NCBI GenBank assembly: GCA_037074705.1
Contig: CM073591.1
Coordinates: 177,717,432-177,781,431, forward strand
Reading direction: 5' to 3'
Length of the DNA: 64,000 nucleotides
Source of the DNA: Zhengitettix transpicula
Lineage: Eukaryota; Arthropoda; Insecta; Orthoptera; Tetrigidae
Shown here: one piece after another, positions 1 through 11,754 of the stretch
Layout of the letters: every line of letters starts with the position of its first letter
Numbering within the stretch: position 1 is the first letter of the stretch
Notes under the pieces: model-generated
What the model was told of the DNA's origin: nothing
Seen by the model: the letters and a program-made list of their open reading frames with translations, nothing else
The model's database searches: none
Program-made: the position numbers and the translations under genes

Positions 1-305
1 TTATGATAAAGATACTTAAAATTAAGAAAAATTAATTTTTCCTAAATTAATATATGAGCTGAAGCTCGTGAACACATATACACCAGTCGCCTCTGCTTTG
101 ACGCCCAGAAGTTGGTGGATGACATCAGTTAATCGTTCTACAACAAGGTTTGTATTATGCTTCATTTTTTAATTTATCTTGTCCCCGAATGCGTCATTTT
201 GGTAGGAAGGATTCATTTTGGTGTGCTTCCAAAAATTCAGTAGTACATTCATTGCTTTCATCCATTATAAAATTTCATCCAACCACTTTCTAAATTACAG
301 AAACG
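1..305. other. Unassigned AT-rich intron sequence
   Basis: I see no gene, RNA or repeat that I can name here. If the gene model is right, this is part of the rapsyn intron downstream of the exon at 1726-2032. Confidence 0.5.
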
Positions 306-700
306 TTTTTTATTAGAGTAACAGGCATGCTACATGAGGACAATCCACATGGTGGCAAGTCTCTTTTAATAGCATAGGTAGGTCAGACAGCAGGTACTTG
401 CCCCACGTCCTTCCGATGGTGGAAGAGAGGTTTCCCTTCTCCCTGCCTCGACCAGTTTAGGAGGCAGCTGGCCGTGTATTCGAATGGGAATAGCGGAAAA
501 TTCTTACCGTATCAAGGTCTGCGACCACGGAACATACACCTCTCAAAACAGGCAGAGGTGCCTTGGCTTGTGGGAACCTTAGTTCAAAAAATCAGAGAGA
601 GGAAAAGGCATCACCAAGGGTAGTCTTCTCCAGAGCTCTCTAGGCAAGGTCACATGCGAGAGAATACTCTCTCACAGGCTTCCTCATCCCTCTCCTCCAA
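306..700 (-). repeat. Repeat A copy A1 (internally deleted)
   Basis: The left end carries the T-rich tract and the family start (AACAGGC...CTACATGAGG, then AATCCACATGGTGGCAA). The copy then jumps from ATAGCATAGG straight to the TAGGTCAG/GGTACTTG block, so about 160 bp of the middle is missing. It continues through CTCGACCAGTTTAGGAGGCAG and AACCTTAGTTCAAAA, and ends with one hairpin unit near 655-690. The strand given is the sense strand, judged from the poly(A) end. Confidence 0.85.
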
Positions 701-1261
701 TAATGTCACATAAATAAAAAAAATAATTACGTTCATAAGAACAAAGTAACTTATAAACACAGCGAGCAAGGCCGAGCGTGTACAAGGAACACTCGTGGGG
801 CCTCGCCTTGTGTCCCTCTGACTCGAAAAACCGTCTCCGACCCGAGCGTTGACGAGGTGAGGTAAGGCAACGTAATTAGTTTGAAGCAAGGTAAAATGCT
901 ATATCTGAGGGAGTAACGCATAGGTCTTCCTGATGCGACGTCACATAACCGTATTGTGCACTAGGATGTTGGGCTATGTAACCATGTACTCTCATGAGCT
1001 CTATTTATCTCGCCACGCCTTGCCGAAAGTTTATAGTGGGTTCACTGTCCTGATATGAGTGCACCAATTTTTATCTTATTCTCAATTCATTTCCTTTCTG
1101 AAAGACTTTTTTCCGACGCATGAACAGAAATGGTGTCGTAAAAGGATAGTAAACGGTGTGTAGTTGTAAAGTAGTGTGCATGATTATGTCATGTCTTTCG
1201 TACCATACGAATAAGTTGTACACTATTTTTTTAACAATACAACTTGCCACCATATCGAAAA
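701..1261. other. Unassigned intron sequence
   Basis: Mixed composition with no recognisable coding, RNA or repeat signature. Short open frames here have no family features. Confidence 0.4.
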
Positions 1262-1708
1262 CTTATTAGGAGAGGGTGCTGCCTTCTTCTCTCTCTGCTT
1301 TTCAAAATAAGGTTCCCATAAGCCGCCGCACCTCAGTCAGATTTGAGAGGTGTATGTTCCGAGATCGCAGATCTTGCACTTACGGTAAGAGTTGTCCGCT
1401 ATTCCTATTGGAATAGTCCGCCAGATACTTCTAAACTGATCGAGGCACGGATAAGGGAATGTATCGTCCGCACAGCAACCCAACTCCAGACGAGGAAGGG
1501 TGTTGGGCAAGTACCAAGTGCTACACCTACTTGATGCAGGTTTTCTAGAGTTTTCGCTGCATCACTTTTAGGCAAATGACGGATAGGATCCTTAAAATAT
1601 AGCCCGGGGCTGCCTTGCTCTCCCTAATGCATGGTTGTAATTCCCTTCCTGCGGTATCAGAGGGGAGTTGCCACCACGTGGATTACCATAATGTAGCCTG
1701 TCTAGAAA
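1262..1708 (+). repeat. Repeat A copy A2, next to the rapsyn splice donor
   Basis: A diverged but nearly complete copy in the orientation opposite to most others. It runs from the TCTCTGCTTTTCAAAATAAG block (sense 5' part) through GAGGTGTATGTTCCG, GATGCAGGTTTTCTAGAG and GGATCCTTAAAATATAGCCC to ATGTAGCCTG and a short A-rich end at about 1704-1708. The end lies only some 17-20 bp from the 5' splice site of the intron that follows the exon at 1726-2032. Confidence 0.85.
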
Positions 1709-1725
1709 AACTGAAAATTAGTCAC

Positions 1726-2032
1726 CTGTAACTCGAGTGCGGGATCCTGAATGGCTTGCGCGATGGTGTGCGCTCTCTGGAAGGAGTCCAGCGCTTTGCA
1801 GAAGCCCGCGAGCTCCAGATAGACGGAGCCAACGGTAAGGTGCACGTGTCCAGCCGTGCGGCACTGGTCACACTCGTTGTAGAGGGAGTGTCTGGCGTAG
1901 GCCAGCGCCCGCTCCAGAGCGCCCAAACGCTCGTGAGCCCGCGCTAGGTTCAGGTACGCCTCGGCACGCAGGTTCGGCGAGTCCGCCTCCTCTGCCAGGG
2001 TGAGCTGCCTCTGGGCCCACTCCACGCTCTCT
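1726..2032 (-). CDS. rapsn: Rapsyn homologue, internal coding exon (TPR repeats)
   Basis: This 307 bp exon is the most GC-rich stretch of the window. It reads (R)ESVEWAQRQLTLAEEAD, then AEAYLNLARAHERLGALERA, then HVHLTVGSVYLELAGFCKAL and a final segment ending LELQ. The YLNLAR, GSVYLEL and KALDSFQRA blocks are helix A/B signatures of tetratricopeptide repeats and match rapsyn (family versions: ESYLNLARSNEKL, SMGNAFLGL, FQKALESFEKAL). The acceptor is TTTGCAG before 2032, and the donor CAG/GTGACT follows 1726. The first base completes the split Arg codon of the exon at 59806, so the joined frame is open. The exon ends in phase 0 and the rest of the protein (later TPRs, coiled coil, RING-H2) would lie left of this window. 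A repeat A copy begins about 17-20 bp inside the downstream intron. Other TPR proteins are less likely because the match runs across both exons. Confidence 0.92.
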
Positions 2033-2156
2033 CTGCAAACATCAGAACAGAAACGTCAGGGTGCGGAGTGATCGTAGTGAGAAATTATATTTCTCTATAC
2101 AAACTTCAGTAAACGCCTGAGATTATATAGAATACACATTAGTATTTTATTTGATT

Positions 2157-2630
2157 ACTAGCTGAGTGCCCGGCGTTGTCCGAGATGTCATTTATCCATA
2201 ACCCCCGATTAGACTCCAATCTAGGAAGCTTTTGCGTTATTTTATGTAACGCTACTCGACCCTAGTCCCTACATGTGTTCTCCTCCCATTTCAAAGTGGG
2301 TTGAACTCGTCCACCTCCACCCCTAACGGTGCCTCTTTCCCGTGTTGTAAGGGGTTGAAATTATACTGAGATAATATCGGTAAAAACATGATCAATCTCT
2401 TTGACCCCTAAAAATATTTATGTGACTCAAATTTCGGCTGTTTTAATATGTTTGAATATTTCCACCCCCGTCCACCCATGCTCCTGGGGGTGGTAGACGC
2501 GTCTCACCCAACCGGTATTTGTTTCTTGTTCGCAAAGAACACGTGTACAAAATTTGCTCCACCGGTGTAGATATGTATAAGGAACATATAAACAAACAAA
2601 TATATATACATAACATACAAACAAACATTC
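2157..2630 (+). repeat. LINE/SINE tail-like repeat B, copy B1
   Basis: Begins CTAGCTGAGTGCCCGGCGTT, a start common to the 3' regions of insect non-LTR retroelements, and ends in a TATATACATAACATACAAAC microsatellite. Shared blocks with copy B2 at 42768-43165 include the CATAACCCC(C/G)GATT stretch, CTCCTCCCAT, ATCAATCTC.TTGA.CCC and GAACACGTGTA. No reading frame survives. It starts about 125 bp inside the big intron from its 3' splice acceptor. Confidence 0.7.
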
Positions 2631-3421
2631 AGCTTTATTTATGAAATAAGATAAGATTAAACAAAATTTTGACGAGAATACTTTTTTAAGTGTTGTTGTG
2701 TTCTGAAGCATAACGAAAATAACACGAAAAATAATGCAGACTATGCAATTTAATGAAAATATACCACGTGCTAGTTAAAGTATGAAAGAATTTATTTAAC
2801 CTAGTAGGGATTATGAAGTCACACGCTCAGAGAAGTGCAACGCGCTACCATTTTATGAACGTTTCGCCAAATCTAATAACTATAACAGTGTTTCTTTTTA
2901 TTCGGTACAGCTATGACGCTCGTTATAGATTCACCAGTTCTGTACATTCCAAAAAAAAAGTGGTTTATAAAACATTAGTTGGTGTAAGTGTATTAAGTTG
3001 ATGTTGAAAGTAAAAAAATTAAAAAAAAACCTCAATGGCAGGTCTAGGAAATCCGTCGAAATATATAAACTCTATACGACTGGAAATAGAACATAAATGA
3101 CAATCTAGTGATGCTCCACAAACACCTAATAAGATTAATGCGAAATAGTGGCTTTGTGGCGACGCTGGCGCCTCTAAATGTCACCGCAAATACGTCTGGC
3201 ACTGCTCCTGCCGTTTTATGACGTTAATCATAATGGAAACAATTCAATCCCACTACAAAAAGCTCATAGTGAGATAGTGTTTTATTTGGGAGATTATATT
3301 TATGTTGGTGATTTATACTGAACAGACCTCAAACGTATATTACAATTTCCTATAGTCATCTTTAAGTAAGTTAATAGTTTAGTATTCGAAATTGAATTGT
3401 AACAATGTGGGAAGCCTATAG

Positions 3422-3423
<2 letters not shown>
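2631..3423. other. Unassigned AT-rich intron sequence
   Basis: No gene, RNA or known repeat recognised. It runs up to a TA microsatellite. Confidence 0.4.

Positions 3424-3469
<46 letters not shown>
3424..3469. repeat. (TA)n microsatellite
   Basis: About 23 uninterrupted TA units, followed by TGTATGTATTG. It is not flanked by an obvious TGTAAT element. Confidence 0.95.
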
Positions 3470-3477
<8 letters not shown>

Positions 3478-3590
3478 TGTAGTGAATAACAACCTTAAGT
3501 GGCCGCCCTTGTGTCCGCAGGCCTGAGTATAAATACATTAAACGCGCACGTGTTTCTGCCCAACGGCCAAAAGAAATCTCGGGTACGCGT

Positions 3591-3873
3591 CCTTTTTTTT
3601 TCATCGTTTTTTTAGGGCAACAGGCTACATGAGGGTAATCCACTTTGGGCAACTCCCCTTTAATAGCATAGGAAGGGATTTGAAAGGGGGGATGCGGAAG
3701 GGTAGAGGAAGGTAGCCAAGGGTTAACTAGGGCCCCCGGGCTATATTTTAAGGATCCTACCTGGCATTCGCCTAAAGAAATGCAGGGAAAACCCTAGAAA
3801 AACCTGCATTTGGTAGGTCGGGCATTGGGTACTTGTCCCACGCCCTTCCGATAGCGGGAGAGGAGTTTGGGGG
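3591..3873 (-). repeat. Repeat A copy A3, sense 5' truncated
   Basis: Starts with a T tract then AGGGCAACAGGCTACATGAG and follows the family closely through GGGTTAACTAGGGCCCCCGG, CCTGCAT and CCCACGCCCTTCCGATAGCG. It stops at GAGAGGAGTTTG, where a G tract and unrelated purine-rich DNA begin. About half of the element is present. Confidence 0.9.
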
Positions 3874-4632
3874 GGGCGAAGTACTTATAAATACTCCAAA
3901 CCCGGGAGAGACAGAGAGACGCAGGCAGACCGAGAGAGTCGAGAGGGTGGAGAATTTGGCGAGCGGGAAGAAACAAAGGTTTTGAGGGACGTCCATCGCG
4001 GGGAGGCCGAAGAAGGAGATCGTGTGCTGCTTACTACAAGACCAGTGATCCACAGCAAGTCTGCTGACGCCACAAGTAAAGTAAGCATCACAATTTATGT
4101 AAAGTGCCTTCAAAAGTAGAATTTTTTACACAGTTCGGAAATAGACTCTGTTCTTGAATAGCTACCGAACCGATTACATTACCCTGTTGAGAAGGAGAAC
4201 TTTTTAATCAAGCTGGAGCTAATTTTAATTTTATGCAGACGAATGTATATCTGCTGGCGCCCAATAATATTTTTTTAATGTACTTTTGTATTATTTGTAT
4301 TTTCTAATATTTAGTAATAAAAGCCAAATCATTACAATATATATGTAATTTAGTATTTTCCTTTGGGCAACCGATTATTAAATAACTAAACTTGTATGAT
4401 TTTAATATTTTATTTAACGAACATGAACCTTAAATTGCTCAGGCGTTTTATTGAACTACCCAACACGTGGATTTAAGTAAAATTTTGGAGAGCGGCTGCT
4501 CTCGTCCGTCCCTGTGGGGAAGTGCCCTTACCAGTCACCAATAAAGCCAGCCCGCCCTAATTGTTGAGAGCTCAAATACTACCCATTAACACAAAATTTT
4601 ATCAACAGACACTCCCATTTATATGCTACAAC
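3874..4632. other. Purine-rich then AT-rich unassigned DNA
   Basis: The first 200 bp is rich in GAGA and GAGAGAGT motifs (3905-3965) and ends in a GGGGAGGCCGAAGAAGG stretch. The remainder is AT-rich. I cannot assign a family; the purine-rich part may belong to whatever repeat A3 is joined to. Confidence 0.35.
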
Positions 4633-4636
4633 ACAG

Positions 4637-4684
<48 letters not shown>
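4633..4684. repeat. (AC)n(AT)n compound microsatellite
   Basis: About 15 AC/CA units followed by about 11 AT units. A sequence starting TGTAACGTCCCAGG follows directly. Confidence 0.95.
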
Positions 4685-5950
4685 TGTAACGTCCCAGGTT
4701 ATGTGGACATCATATAATTTTATTTATATAATTATTCTCACTTTTTTTCAATTACATCCATAGATATTTTTTATTTGCTACAACTGTACATGCAGTCCAT
4801 CTTGTACTAATCCACTATATTTAGCTTTTGTAATTGAAAATCTTATTTAAATATGTTTGTTTAGATTAACGGAAAAATTCAATTATTTATTTTTACGATT
4901 TCTTAAGTCGTAATTTATTTGATTAATATTTTAAATTAATTAATAATTAATATTTTAAATTAATTAATAATTAATTCTTTAAATTAATTCATGTACTTCG
5001 ATTCAAATGAATAAATTCCGATAAAAATTTATGCTTTGACTCGCAACAATTCTGTCTGATAAAACATCTGAATTCGATTATTAGAAGATTTTTGTACCGT
5101 TATTTGATTCCGAGGGTGATAGTTCCGGACAGTGGCAACAATATTTAGCCAAACCAAATTTAATTATTTGGGATACACATTTGGATAATCTACAGCCAGG
5201 TTCTCAGATTTACTAAATTTTGGGAACAAAATTTGGAGAGAGAAAGAAGCTCTTCTTCCTGGAACTCGGAGGAACTCGTGTGCCACCTGCCTCCGTCTGC
5301 ACGAGGTTCGATCCCGGCACGTCACCTGTGCATCGTGGGAGAAAACTGTCCCCCGACATTTATTGAGGAATCTGTGGATCTGTTCCAATTCTTTCCCTGG
5401 GCGGTATTTTGTATGTTGTGTTTCCCACAGATACGGTCTAGTATCGATTTTGCTAAGCAGATCGATACTAGTCGAAAGTGAACTTTACTTACCTGTGGAA
5501 TGTTGCTTGTTAAAATTAATGGTTTTTTATCATCAAGACACATAAATTGAGAATTTTTTTAGTTTTTCATTTCTTTTCTTTTCAATTTCATGTATACGAG
5601 ACACATTCACACTGTTTTAAAGTATTGTAAGTGAATATTAGTTTTAACATTTGACGTTATCAACTCACTTTGCTTTATTTTTATTAATATTTGGGAGAGG
5701 AGTTGTTTTTATAAGGAAATTGATGTAAATATACTTGTGTTTAGTTGTAGTTATGTATTGTCAATTGTGTTTGATAAACCAAAGAAGCTTTCCCAACCTT
5801 CTCCACTTTAATTATAACCAATTATAGATATAAACTTCAAATTTTTGTTTCCAAAATACGAGGTAAGTTTCTCTTTTCCACTTTGTTTCCTTTCCTGGTC
5901 TGGTTATCAGGAGTAATCAAAATTACCTAAGATGAAAACACAGAGGTTAT
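4685..5950. other. AT-rich region with an LTR-like start, unclassified
   Basis: It begins TGTAACGTCCCAGG right after a TA tract, a setting shared with the TGTAAT elements, but none of their internal blocks is present and no ATTACA end with a duplicated flank was found. At 4920-4985 an AATTAATT/ATTTTAAATTAATT unit is repeated. A GC-richer piece at 5230-5480 contains a box-B-like GGTTCGATCCC (5306-5316) without a matching box A. The region may be a diverged LTR; I cannot prove it. Confidence 0.3.
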
Positions 5951-6049
5951 ATTATATTATATATTGTAGTATTAAAGTATCATAATTCTAGTATATCAGG
6001 AGAACCTATTTATGAAGATGTAGATGATTTCTCAGAGCAAAAAAATCTC

Positions 6050-6120
6050 AACCAAATTTTGAATCGAACCCGGGTCTCCCACATAGTAAGCAAGTGCATT
6101 AGCAACTAAGCCATCCGAGT
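6050..6120 (-). pseudogene. tRNA-like sequence (tRNA pseudogene or SINE head)
   Basis: On the minus strand a box-A-like TGGCTTAGTTG (6103-6113) is followed 32 bp later by a good box B, GGTTCGATTC (6061-6070), and a run of seven T about 20 bp further on could stop RNA polymerase III. The acceptor arms do not pair well and the anticodon stem is poor, so a working tRNA gene is unlikely. Confidence 0.55.
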
Positions 6121-7286
6121 TGATTCCAGACCCGGTACAAGACTTCTCCTTACATTGCATTGCTAGAGCCCTGCTTCGCCTACACTTAACTAGGTCACAT
6201 TAACTTCTCATTATTATTCATAATATACACGTGATCTTGAGATTAAAACACCAGAGATAATTAAAAATGTTTGTTTTCCTTTCCTTGGTTATTTAAATGT
6301 CGTATTTTTGTCTCTTTTTGTGAATTTCTCATTTTTTATTATTTCTTTCATACTCAATTTGAATTATCAAAACTTGGATTTTTTTTCTTCATATTCGGAC
6401 ACCTTTTTTTTAAAAAAGCTGTTACTTTCTTTTGTTTGTTTTTAATTTTTCAGACTCAAAACTTTCGATAATCAAATCGCTTCTGCGCTAACGCCACAAT
6501 ATACAGACATAACCGACCACAATCCATGAAAGTATGTTTTGTGGCAGCTACTCCGCTTTTCACATATAAGTTTGTCAAAAATACGTTTGACCACAAATGT
6601 AATGAACGTCATCGTCTACGCTTTCTTCACTTATTAAAGATACGGAAGGTAAAGCACTTTAAGCTAGTCACATTGTATCTGGAGGAGGGAGTGGTTAACT
6701 TCGTAGACATATTAAGATCACCTGTCCGCATGCTTATTTACAATCAATTATTCGCATTAAATAATATAGGCATTAAATAATACTGTGAGATAAATTATTC
6801 ACATTTTTATTTAAGAAATGTTGTTTCCATAGTTAAAAAAGTCTTCAAAATAACAAAACAACTCCTTATTCCAACTTATCCCACTTGTATTTTTTCCCTC
6901 TATTTAACAATATCTTGCACCAACTTCGAGTCGAATCTGAAAGTTGAAATTTATACCGTACTTTAATGACATTTTATGTGTGCAATTTTATATTATTTTG
7001 TTCCCCGACAGAGATATAGCAAATCAAACTTTGCGAAAGCTTGAAAATTTCCATCTTTAAATGGGTATAATTTGTAAAAGGTTAGTTATCATTGATATTT
7101 TTTATATTGTAACTGCCTTATTATATGTAAGTATACAAAAAATATAGGGCTTACAACTGTTTCTTCTTAGAGAAATTTGCCTACGAAAATGGAATTTTCG
7201 TCATTTCCTCTAGATAAATTTGTTACACTAGCTACATAAATAAGTAATACTGGGTAAGTTAATACAAGTTTAATAATGGTATATAT
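6121..7286. other. Unassigned AT-rich intron sequence
   Basis: No feature recognised. The short open frames at 6271-6471 and 6526-6780 have no domain features and a composition like the surrounding DNA. Confidence 0.4.
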
Positions 7287-8300
7287 TGTAATAATTAAAA
7301 AAAGATAGACTTTTTAAATGAAAGAATTTATTATTTACTTTAACAAACAATAGATTTATTTTCAATGTTTAAAACAATTACACAAATAATTACAAATAGA
7401 ATTTATCTCAGGGTCATTACTGGGTTTGATAATGGCTGATCATTTATTTAGAAATCTTATCAACACAAATTTCAATAAAAATATTTCTTCGTCAATTAAC
7501 AAAGACGAAATTTACTTGTCGACGAAATTATACTAAAAAGATGGATTCTAATTAACAAATTTTATCAAAGTAAGAGAACGAAATCTGGCGTCTATCTTTT
7601 AATCCGGTTTACATAATTAATTGTTTTATATTGGTACTCACGGCAGCATTCCAGGATACTTTTGACTTACGAAGCACTATGACGGGTTTTTGCACAGCTT
7701 CTACTAAAACTCACTGATTCTAAAATTAGTATTTTTAGATCAAAATCAGGAACCAGGAACCTCCTCTTCGTCTCTGCCTCACTCGGTTGACTCCTGCTAC
7801 TTCTCTGTCTGGCTATGTTCACCATAACTGTCTGTGCTTAGCAGATTTTATAGTTCTGCGTGTGTGAATGTATTATCTATACTTTTCTGCAAGCTCGTTT
7901 CGATTCTCGCTCTCACCTTTCGCTTTCGTCCTCGTCTCTCGGTACGTGTTTCAATCTCCAAGTTCCAAAAGTTCTTTCACGACCACCCGATCGCTGAGGA
8001 TTCAAAATACGTATCTTAATGTGAACTCCACTCTACCGTAACGTGAACTCTTAATGCGACCTGCCTTGTGCCATATCATAACGTGAACTCTTCAATATTT
8101 TAATGCGACCAGCACTGACCAAATCTTCCATCCAACTGAACAACCGTCTCGCAATTTTGAGCGCGCAGTGCTTCTTCCGACAAAGAAACAATGCTTTGCT
8201 ACATTGCTGTTTTGTGTTCGGTACCGCCGTCAAGAATATGTTTCTCTAACAATTTAGATCATCAAATTTACAATTTATCTGTTAATTAATTGGCATTACA
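7287..8300 (-). mobile_element. TGTAAT element E1
   Basis: Reverse-orientation copy. The right end reads CCAATTAATTAACAG on the complement after TGTAATG, and the left end is TGTAATAATT on the plus strand. The family core, complement of CAAACCCAGTAATGACCCTG, is at about 7409-7433. Flanks are ATATAT on both sides (7281-7286 and 8301-8306), a possible target duplication but uninformative in TA-rich DNA. The end at 8040-8300 shows the GC-richer promoter-like block (GTAGC.../ CAATGTAGC) shared with E7. There is no coding capacity. Confidence 0.85.
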
Positions 8301-8384
8301 ATATATTCTGACTATTCAACAACCATTTGAAGTCAGAAAACGATATTTATTTTAATGTTTAGTTTTATAGTGTAAAACCTTTTA

Positions 8385-8470
8385 TTTGAAGAGGTCGCAC
8401 ATTCGAGGCGAAACATAGTGCAATTATCAATAAATATATCTTTCTGACTTAAAATGGCTATTTTTTTAAT
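8385..8470 (+). repeat. Penelope-like terminal repeat remnant
   Basis: Contains TTTGAAGAGGTCGCAC, then CGAGGCGAAAC, an AT-rich spacer and ATCTTTCTGACTTAAAATGG. The same order (GAAGAGGTCGC, GCGACGAAAC, ATTATAAAT, CTGACTTTAAAAGG) occurs at 11935-12030, 41085-41160 and 57005-57075. The family assignment rests on a GIY-YIG remnant associated with the copy at 63.4-63.9 kb. Confidence 0.6.
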
Positions 8471-9189
8471 ATTTTAATAGAAATTTGATTTATAGACCAG
8501 GATGTACTAAACACGATACAGATTAATTGAAAAGAAACACCTAGTGCTGGGTAAATTAGAATTTCATGGATATCTGCAGACCCAAAAAAAGCATGTCGAC
8601 TACAACAAAAATGGCTGACAATTTGGAACTGGACACAATGACAATTAAAACAACTTCCATAGAATAATTTAATTTTGTGAAATGGTGCGGCAACCATGCA
8701 TGGATTAACCCTATTAATATAATATAAAAAATAAATCAGCAAAATAAAATAATTAATATCTTAACTAAATATCTTACAGTATAAATCATTCACTAATCTC
8801 TGGCGACTGTTCCCGATATTTTTTTTAAAACACTCTTAAGGGAGGTTTCCGTCGAAACAGTAAGAGATTGTAACTTATTATTCCTTAAAAACTATAGGAA
8901 AAGCAAATTGAATTTATGTGTTTCATGAAAAGTATAGAATTAAAATATTCATTTGAAGAATATCATGGCTCAGAATCATAAAATATTCACCTTTAACCAA
9001 AATTCATAGTCGAACAAAGCTGAGGGAAGGGTCATAGGTGAATTAAACCAAACGCTTAAATATGTTTTTAGCCCAGTTATTAAGGAAGTTCCTAGGCAGA
9101 GTAATAGTAATAGTTTTTAGATATTATAGATTTTGGAGAGCCAAATAAATTTCAATGTGCTTCAATAATATCTGATGGCGTTAATTAAA
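8471..9189. other. Unassigned AT-rich intron sequence
   Basis: No gene or repeat recognised. Confidence 0.4.
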
Positions 9190-9566
9190 TGGTGTGTTTT
9201 ATTCTATTTTAAATTGACAATGTGTGTTGATGAAAGGATTCAATTTCCCAGGTACCAGAACAAAACTGTGAGTTATAAATAATTTAAATTATGTTGTAAA
9301 CGTTATATTAAAGATAAAATCGACAATTTCGTTTTTTTTTGTAAATTTTGTAAATATTAATTTGAAATTTAATTGTTATGAAAAGGGAGTAACTTTAATA
9401 TAATTTCATGTTAATTATTGTTCATTCAATTTAATTATTACATTTTGGCATATCAACGTGTGACCATTTTAATTTTGTTTCATTATTTGTTTATCACGTT
9501 ATTATTACATTTTGGCGACCTCAACGTGAGGCACTGTTTGTTAATTGACGTTTCAAGTTAAGTATT

Positions 9567-9569
<3 letters not shown>
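9190..9569 (+). mobile_element. TGTAAT element 3' fragment with two PBS-like modules
   Basis: Only the 3' part of an element is present; it ends GTATTACA at 9569. Two modules of the form ATTACATTTTGGC...CAACGTG start about 60 bp apart (9441 and 9499). The second reads TTTTGGCGACC then TCAACGTGAGGC. The 5' part and the CAAACCCAGT core are missing. Confidence 0.65.

Positions 9570-9611
<42 letters not shown>
9570..9611. repeat. (TA)n microsatellite between two TGTAAT elements
   Basis: About 20 TA units lie exactly between the ATTACA end of one element and the start of E2. Confidence 0.9.
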
Positions 9612-9617
<6 letters not shown>

Positions 9618-10573
9618 GCCAATTAATTAGGCCATTAATTGTTTTTAAAATAATTAAATTGTAGCGGATAAAAATTGAATTGTAGTGGTATGAGCTATCA
9701 AAGACAACAATGGCGGCGAGTTCTGTTCCTTTGTCGAAAAGCCGAAATGGGAATGCGCGCGCGAAAGGAATTCAGTCTACACGGAGACTGGGTCCAGAAA
9801 GGATAGAAAACCACTAAAATCTGCATACGAGAAGTTAAAGTCTGGAATCAGCGACGATAGGAAAATAGTTTAGAGTCTTTACGGAGCCTGGGTCGAGAGA
9901 GCATCAAACAAAAAGTCTAAAATCTGAGTACGAGAGATAATACAGTATCAAACAGTAAAGTCTGTAAATATAAATTGCAAATCGCGAGTTCCTGTACGGA
10001 AGCAAGCAAATAGTTGTACATAGAGATTTTCATAACAATTTGCAAACGGGGAAGCAAAAGGTTGCTTCACGATAATGGAACAATTGTCGCATTGAGGGAC
10101 CGACAACCACTAGCAGACCAGAGGGGGTTCCAGATAGCTGAGGACGAGAAATTCTAGCGTGTGTATTAAAATTACAATGAAGTAGAGTCAGTGTAATTAA
10201 AATGGCCTTTTAGTGTGTTAGTTATCAAGACACAAGAGAGAGATCTGGTATCAGACAGACGATCCGTGAGTAAGCAAAACTTTGATAAATTTGTAAACGA
10301 TAATTAAAAGGGTAGAGTCAGATTTCGTTCAGCTTTCTTTCCACTTATTTTCATATTGTTTTAGGTTAATTTTTTTATATTTTAAATTGTTAATAGGCAA
10401 ATTATACATTTATTGTGTTCTAATTATCAAACCCAGTAGTGACCCTGAGATTAAGAGATTTTCAACATATTGGATTGTAAATATTGTGCATTTTTAAGAA
10501 ATACAAAAACCTTAAATATTAATCATTTCATTAATAATTTCTTTTATTTAACCCTAATATGTTGTTTATTACA
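9612..10573 (+). mobile_element. TGTAAT element E2
   Basis: Starts TATAATGCC (family TGTAATGCC, second base changed) followed by AATTAATTAGGCCATTAATTG, and ends TTTATTACA. The element holds the CAATGGCGGCGAG and AAAGCCGAAATGGGAA block near the start, GTAAGCAAAACTTTGATAAA, a GAGTCAGATTTCGTTCAGC block and the core CAAACCCAGTAGTGACCCTG. It is closest to E13; both carry AGATTTTCAACATATTGGAT after the core. TA-rich flanks on both sides. No reading frame. Confidence 0.88.
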
Positions 10574-11754
10574 ATATATATCTTTCCGTAATATTGGTGT
10601 ACCTAGAAAACATTTACGTTTATGATCATGAAAAGAGAAAAATACACTATACAAAAACATTTAAATTATTCTTCGGCATATTATTATTAAGTTTGCACGC
10701 AGCTGTATAATAAATCAATACATCTTTTGTGTCAACGAAATTTCGTGAACATGCCGTATGTTTTACGTTTCCCATGAGGAAATAATACTTACACTTTAGT
10801 TATAAGAAAATTATTTTTTGAATAATGTTCTTAGTAATGGCACAATATTTCTTCAAACTATAATAATATTCATAATTATAAATATTTTTTTATATATGCT
10901 ATACGGTTGAGAAAGTTAAAATTTAATAAAAAAATCTTAAATGTTTTTATAAATCTTTCAATGTTGCAGTACAACTGTAGCACTTAACTTGCCTGAATAA
11001 ATGCTTGTAAACGTAATCATTTTTACTGTGGGCTCTACCGTGCATGATTAATCTCTTCCATTGGATTAACTAGTGGCTGCTGTCCGGTTTTAAATCACGT
11101 CACTGTCACAAACTGAACGCAACGGTCACACTTCTCGTGAAAATTGTCCTCACAGTGAATTCACTATGAAACATGCAAGGCTTCATTAAGCGTGGACCTA
11201 TAGAAAAGAGCCGGGAGTAATGAGCGAGTGTAGCTCACTTGAATAAATTCGCTGGGTGAAATGTAGCTATTACGTACGGATGTAGAAATGCAAAGAATGC
11301 GATCATATAATCTTAAGGAGATATTCGAGCTACTGCAAAAAGATATATAATTAGCACAATGTAAAGTAGAAGCTTCCTGCTATTTCAAACCTTAATTACA
11401 GTTACCTGCAAACGTAATTAATGGACAAAGCAATTTAGTTCTAAACTAAATTACACTGAATTCATATTCTTTCTCGGTGGAAGAAACGAAACGAAAGGTA
11501 AAGGTACAGCAGTTGCACTCACGAATATTTATTAGATTCTATTGAGATATTCTTAATATCCTACGTCATCATAAAAATAATTATAACTTTGAGAAGATTA
11601 AATTATACTAATAAATAATTTGCTTAATTTTCAATTTTTATCCGAATGAAGATAACGTGAACGTTTTAAAAATCGTCTACTAAAAATTTATTCAAAGAAC
11701 TGAGAGACAGACAAGAAATAACATATTTGATTGTTTAAGAGTAAACTATAAATG
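10574..11754. other. Unassigned AT-rich intron sequence
   Basis: No gene or repeat recognised. Slightly GC-richer DNA at 11030-11290 has no family features. Confidence 0.4.

Noticed and set aside
1756..1947. Plus-strand frame opposite the rapsyn exon
   Set aside because: It is the antisense shadow of the exon at 1726-2032, which has family homology and splice sites.
3422..3652. Frame with a poly(YI) tail as a membrane protein
   Set aside because: The tail is the translation of a TA microsatellite and the rest is repeat A.
5230..5400. Box-B-like GGTTCGATCCC as a tRNA or SINE head
   Set aside because: No box A at a proper distance and no clover-leaf arms. A ten-base match alone is weak.
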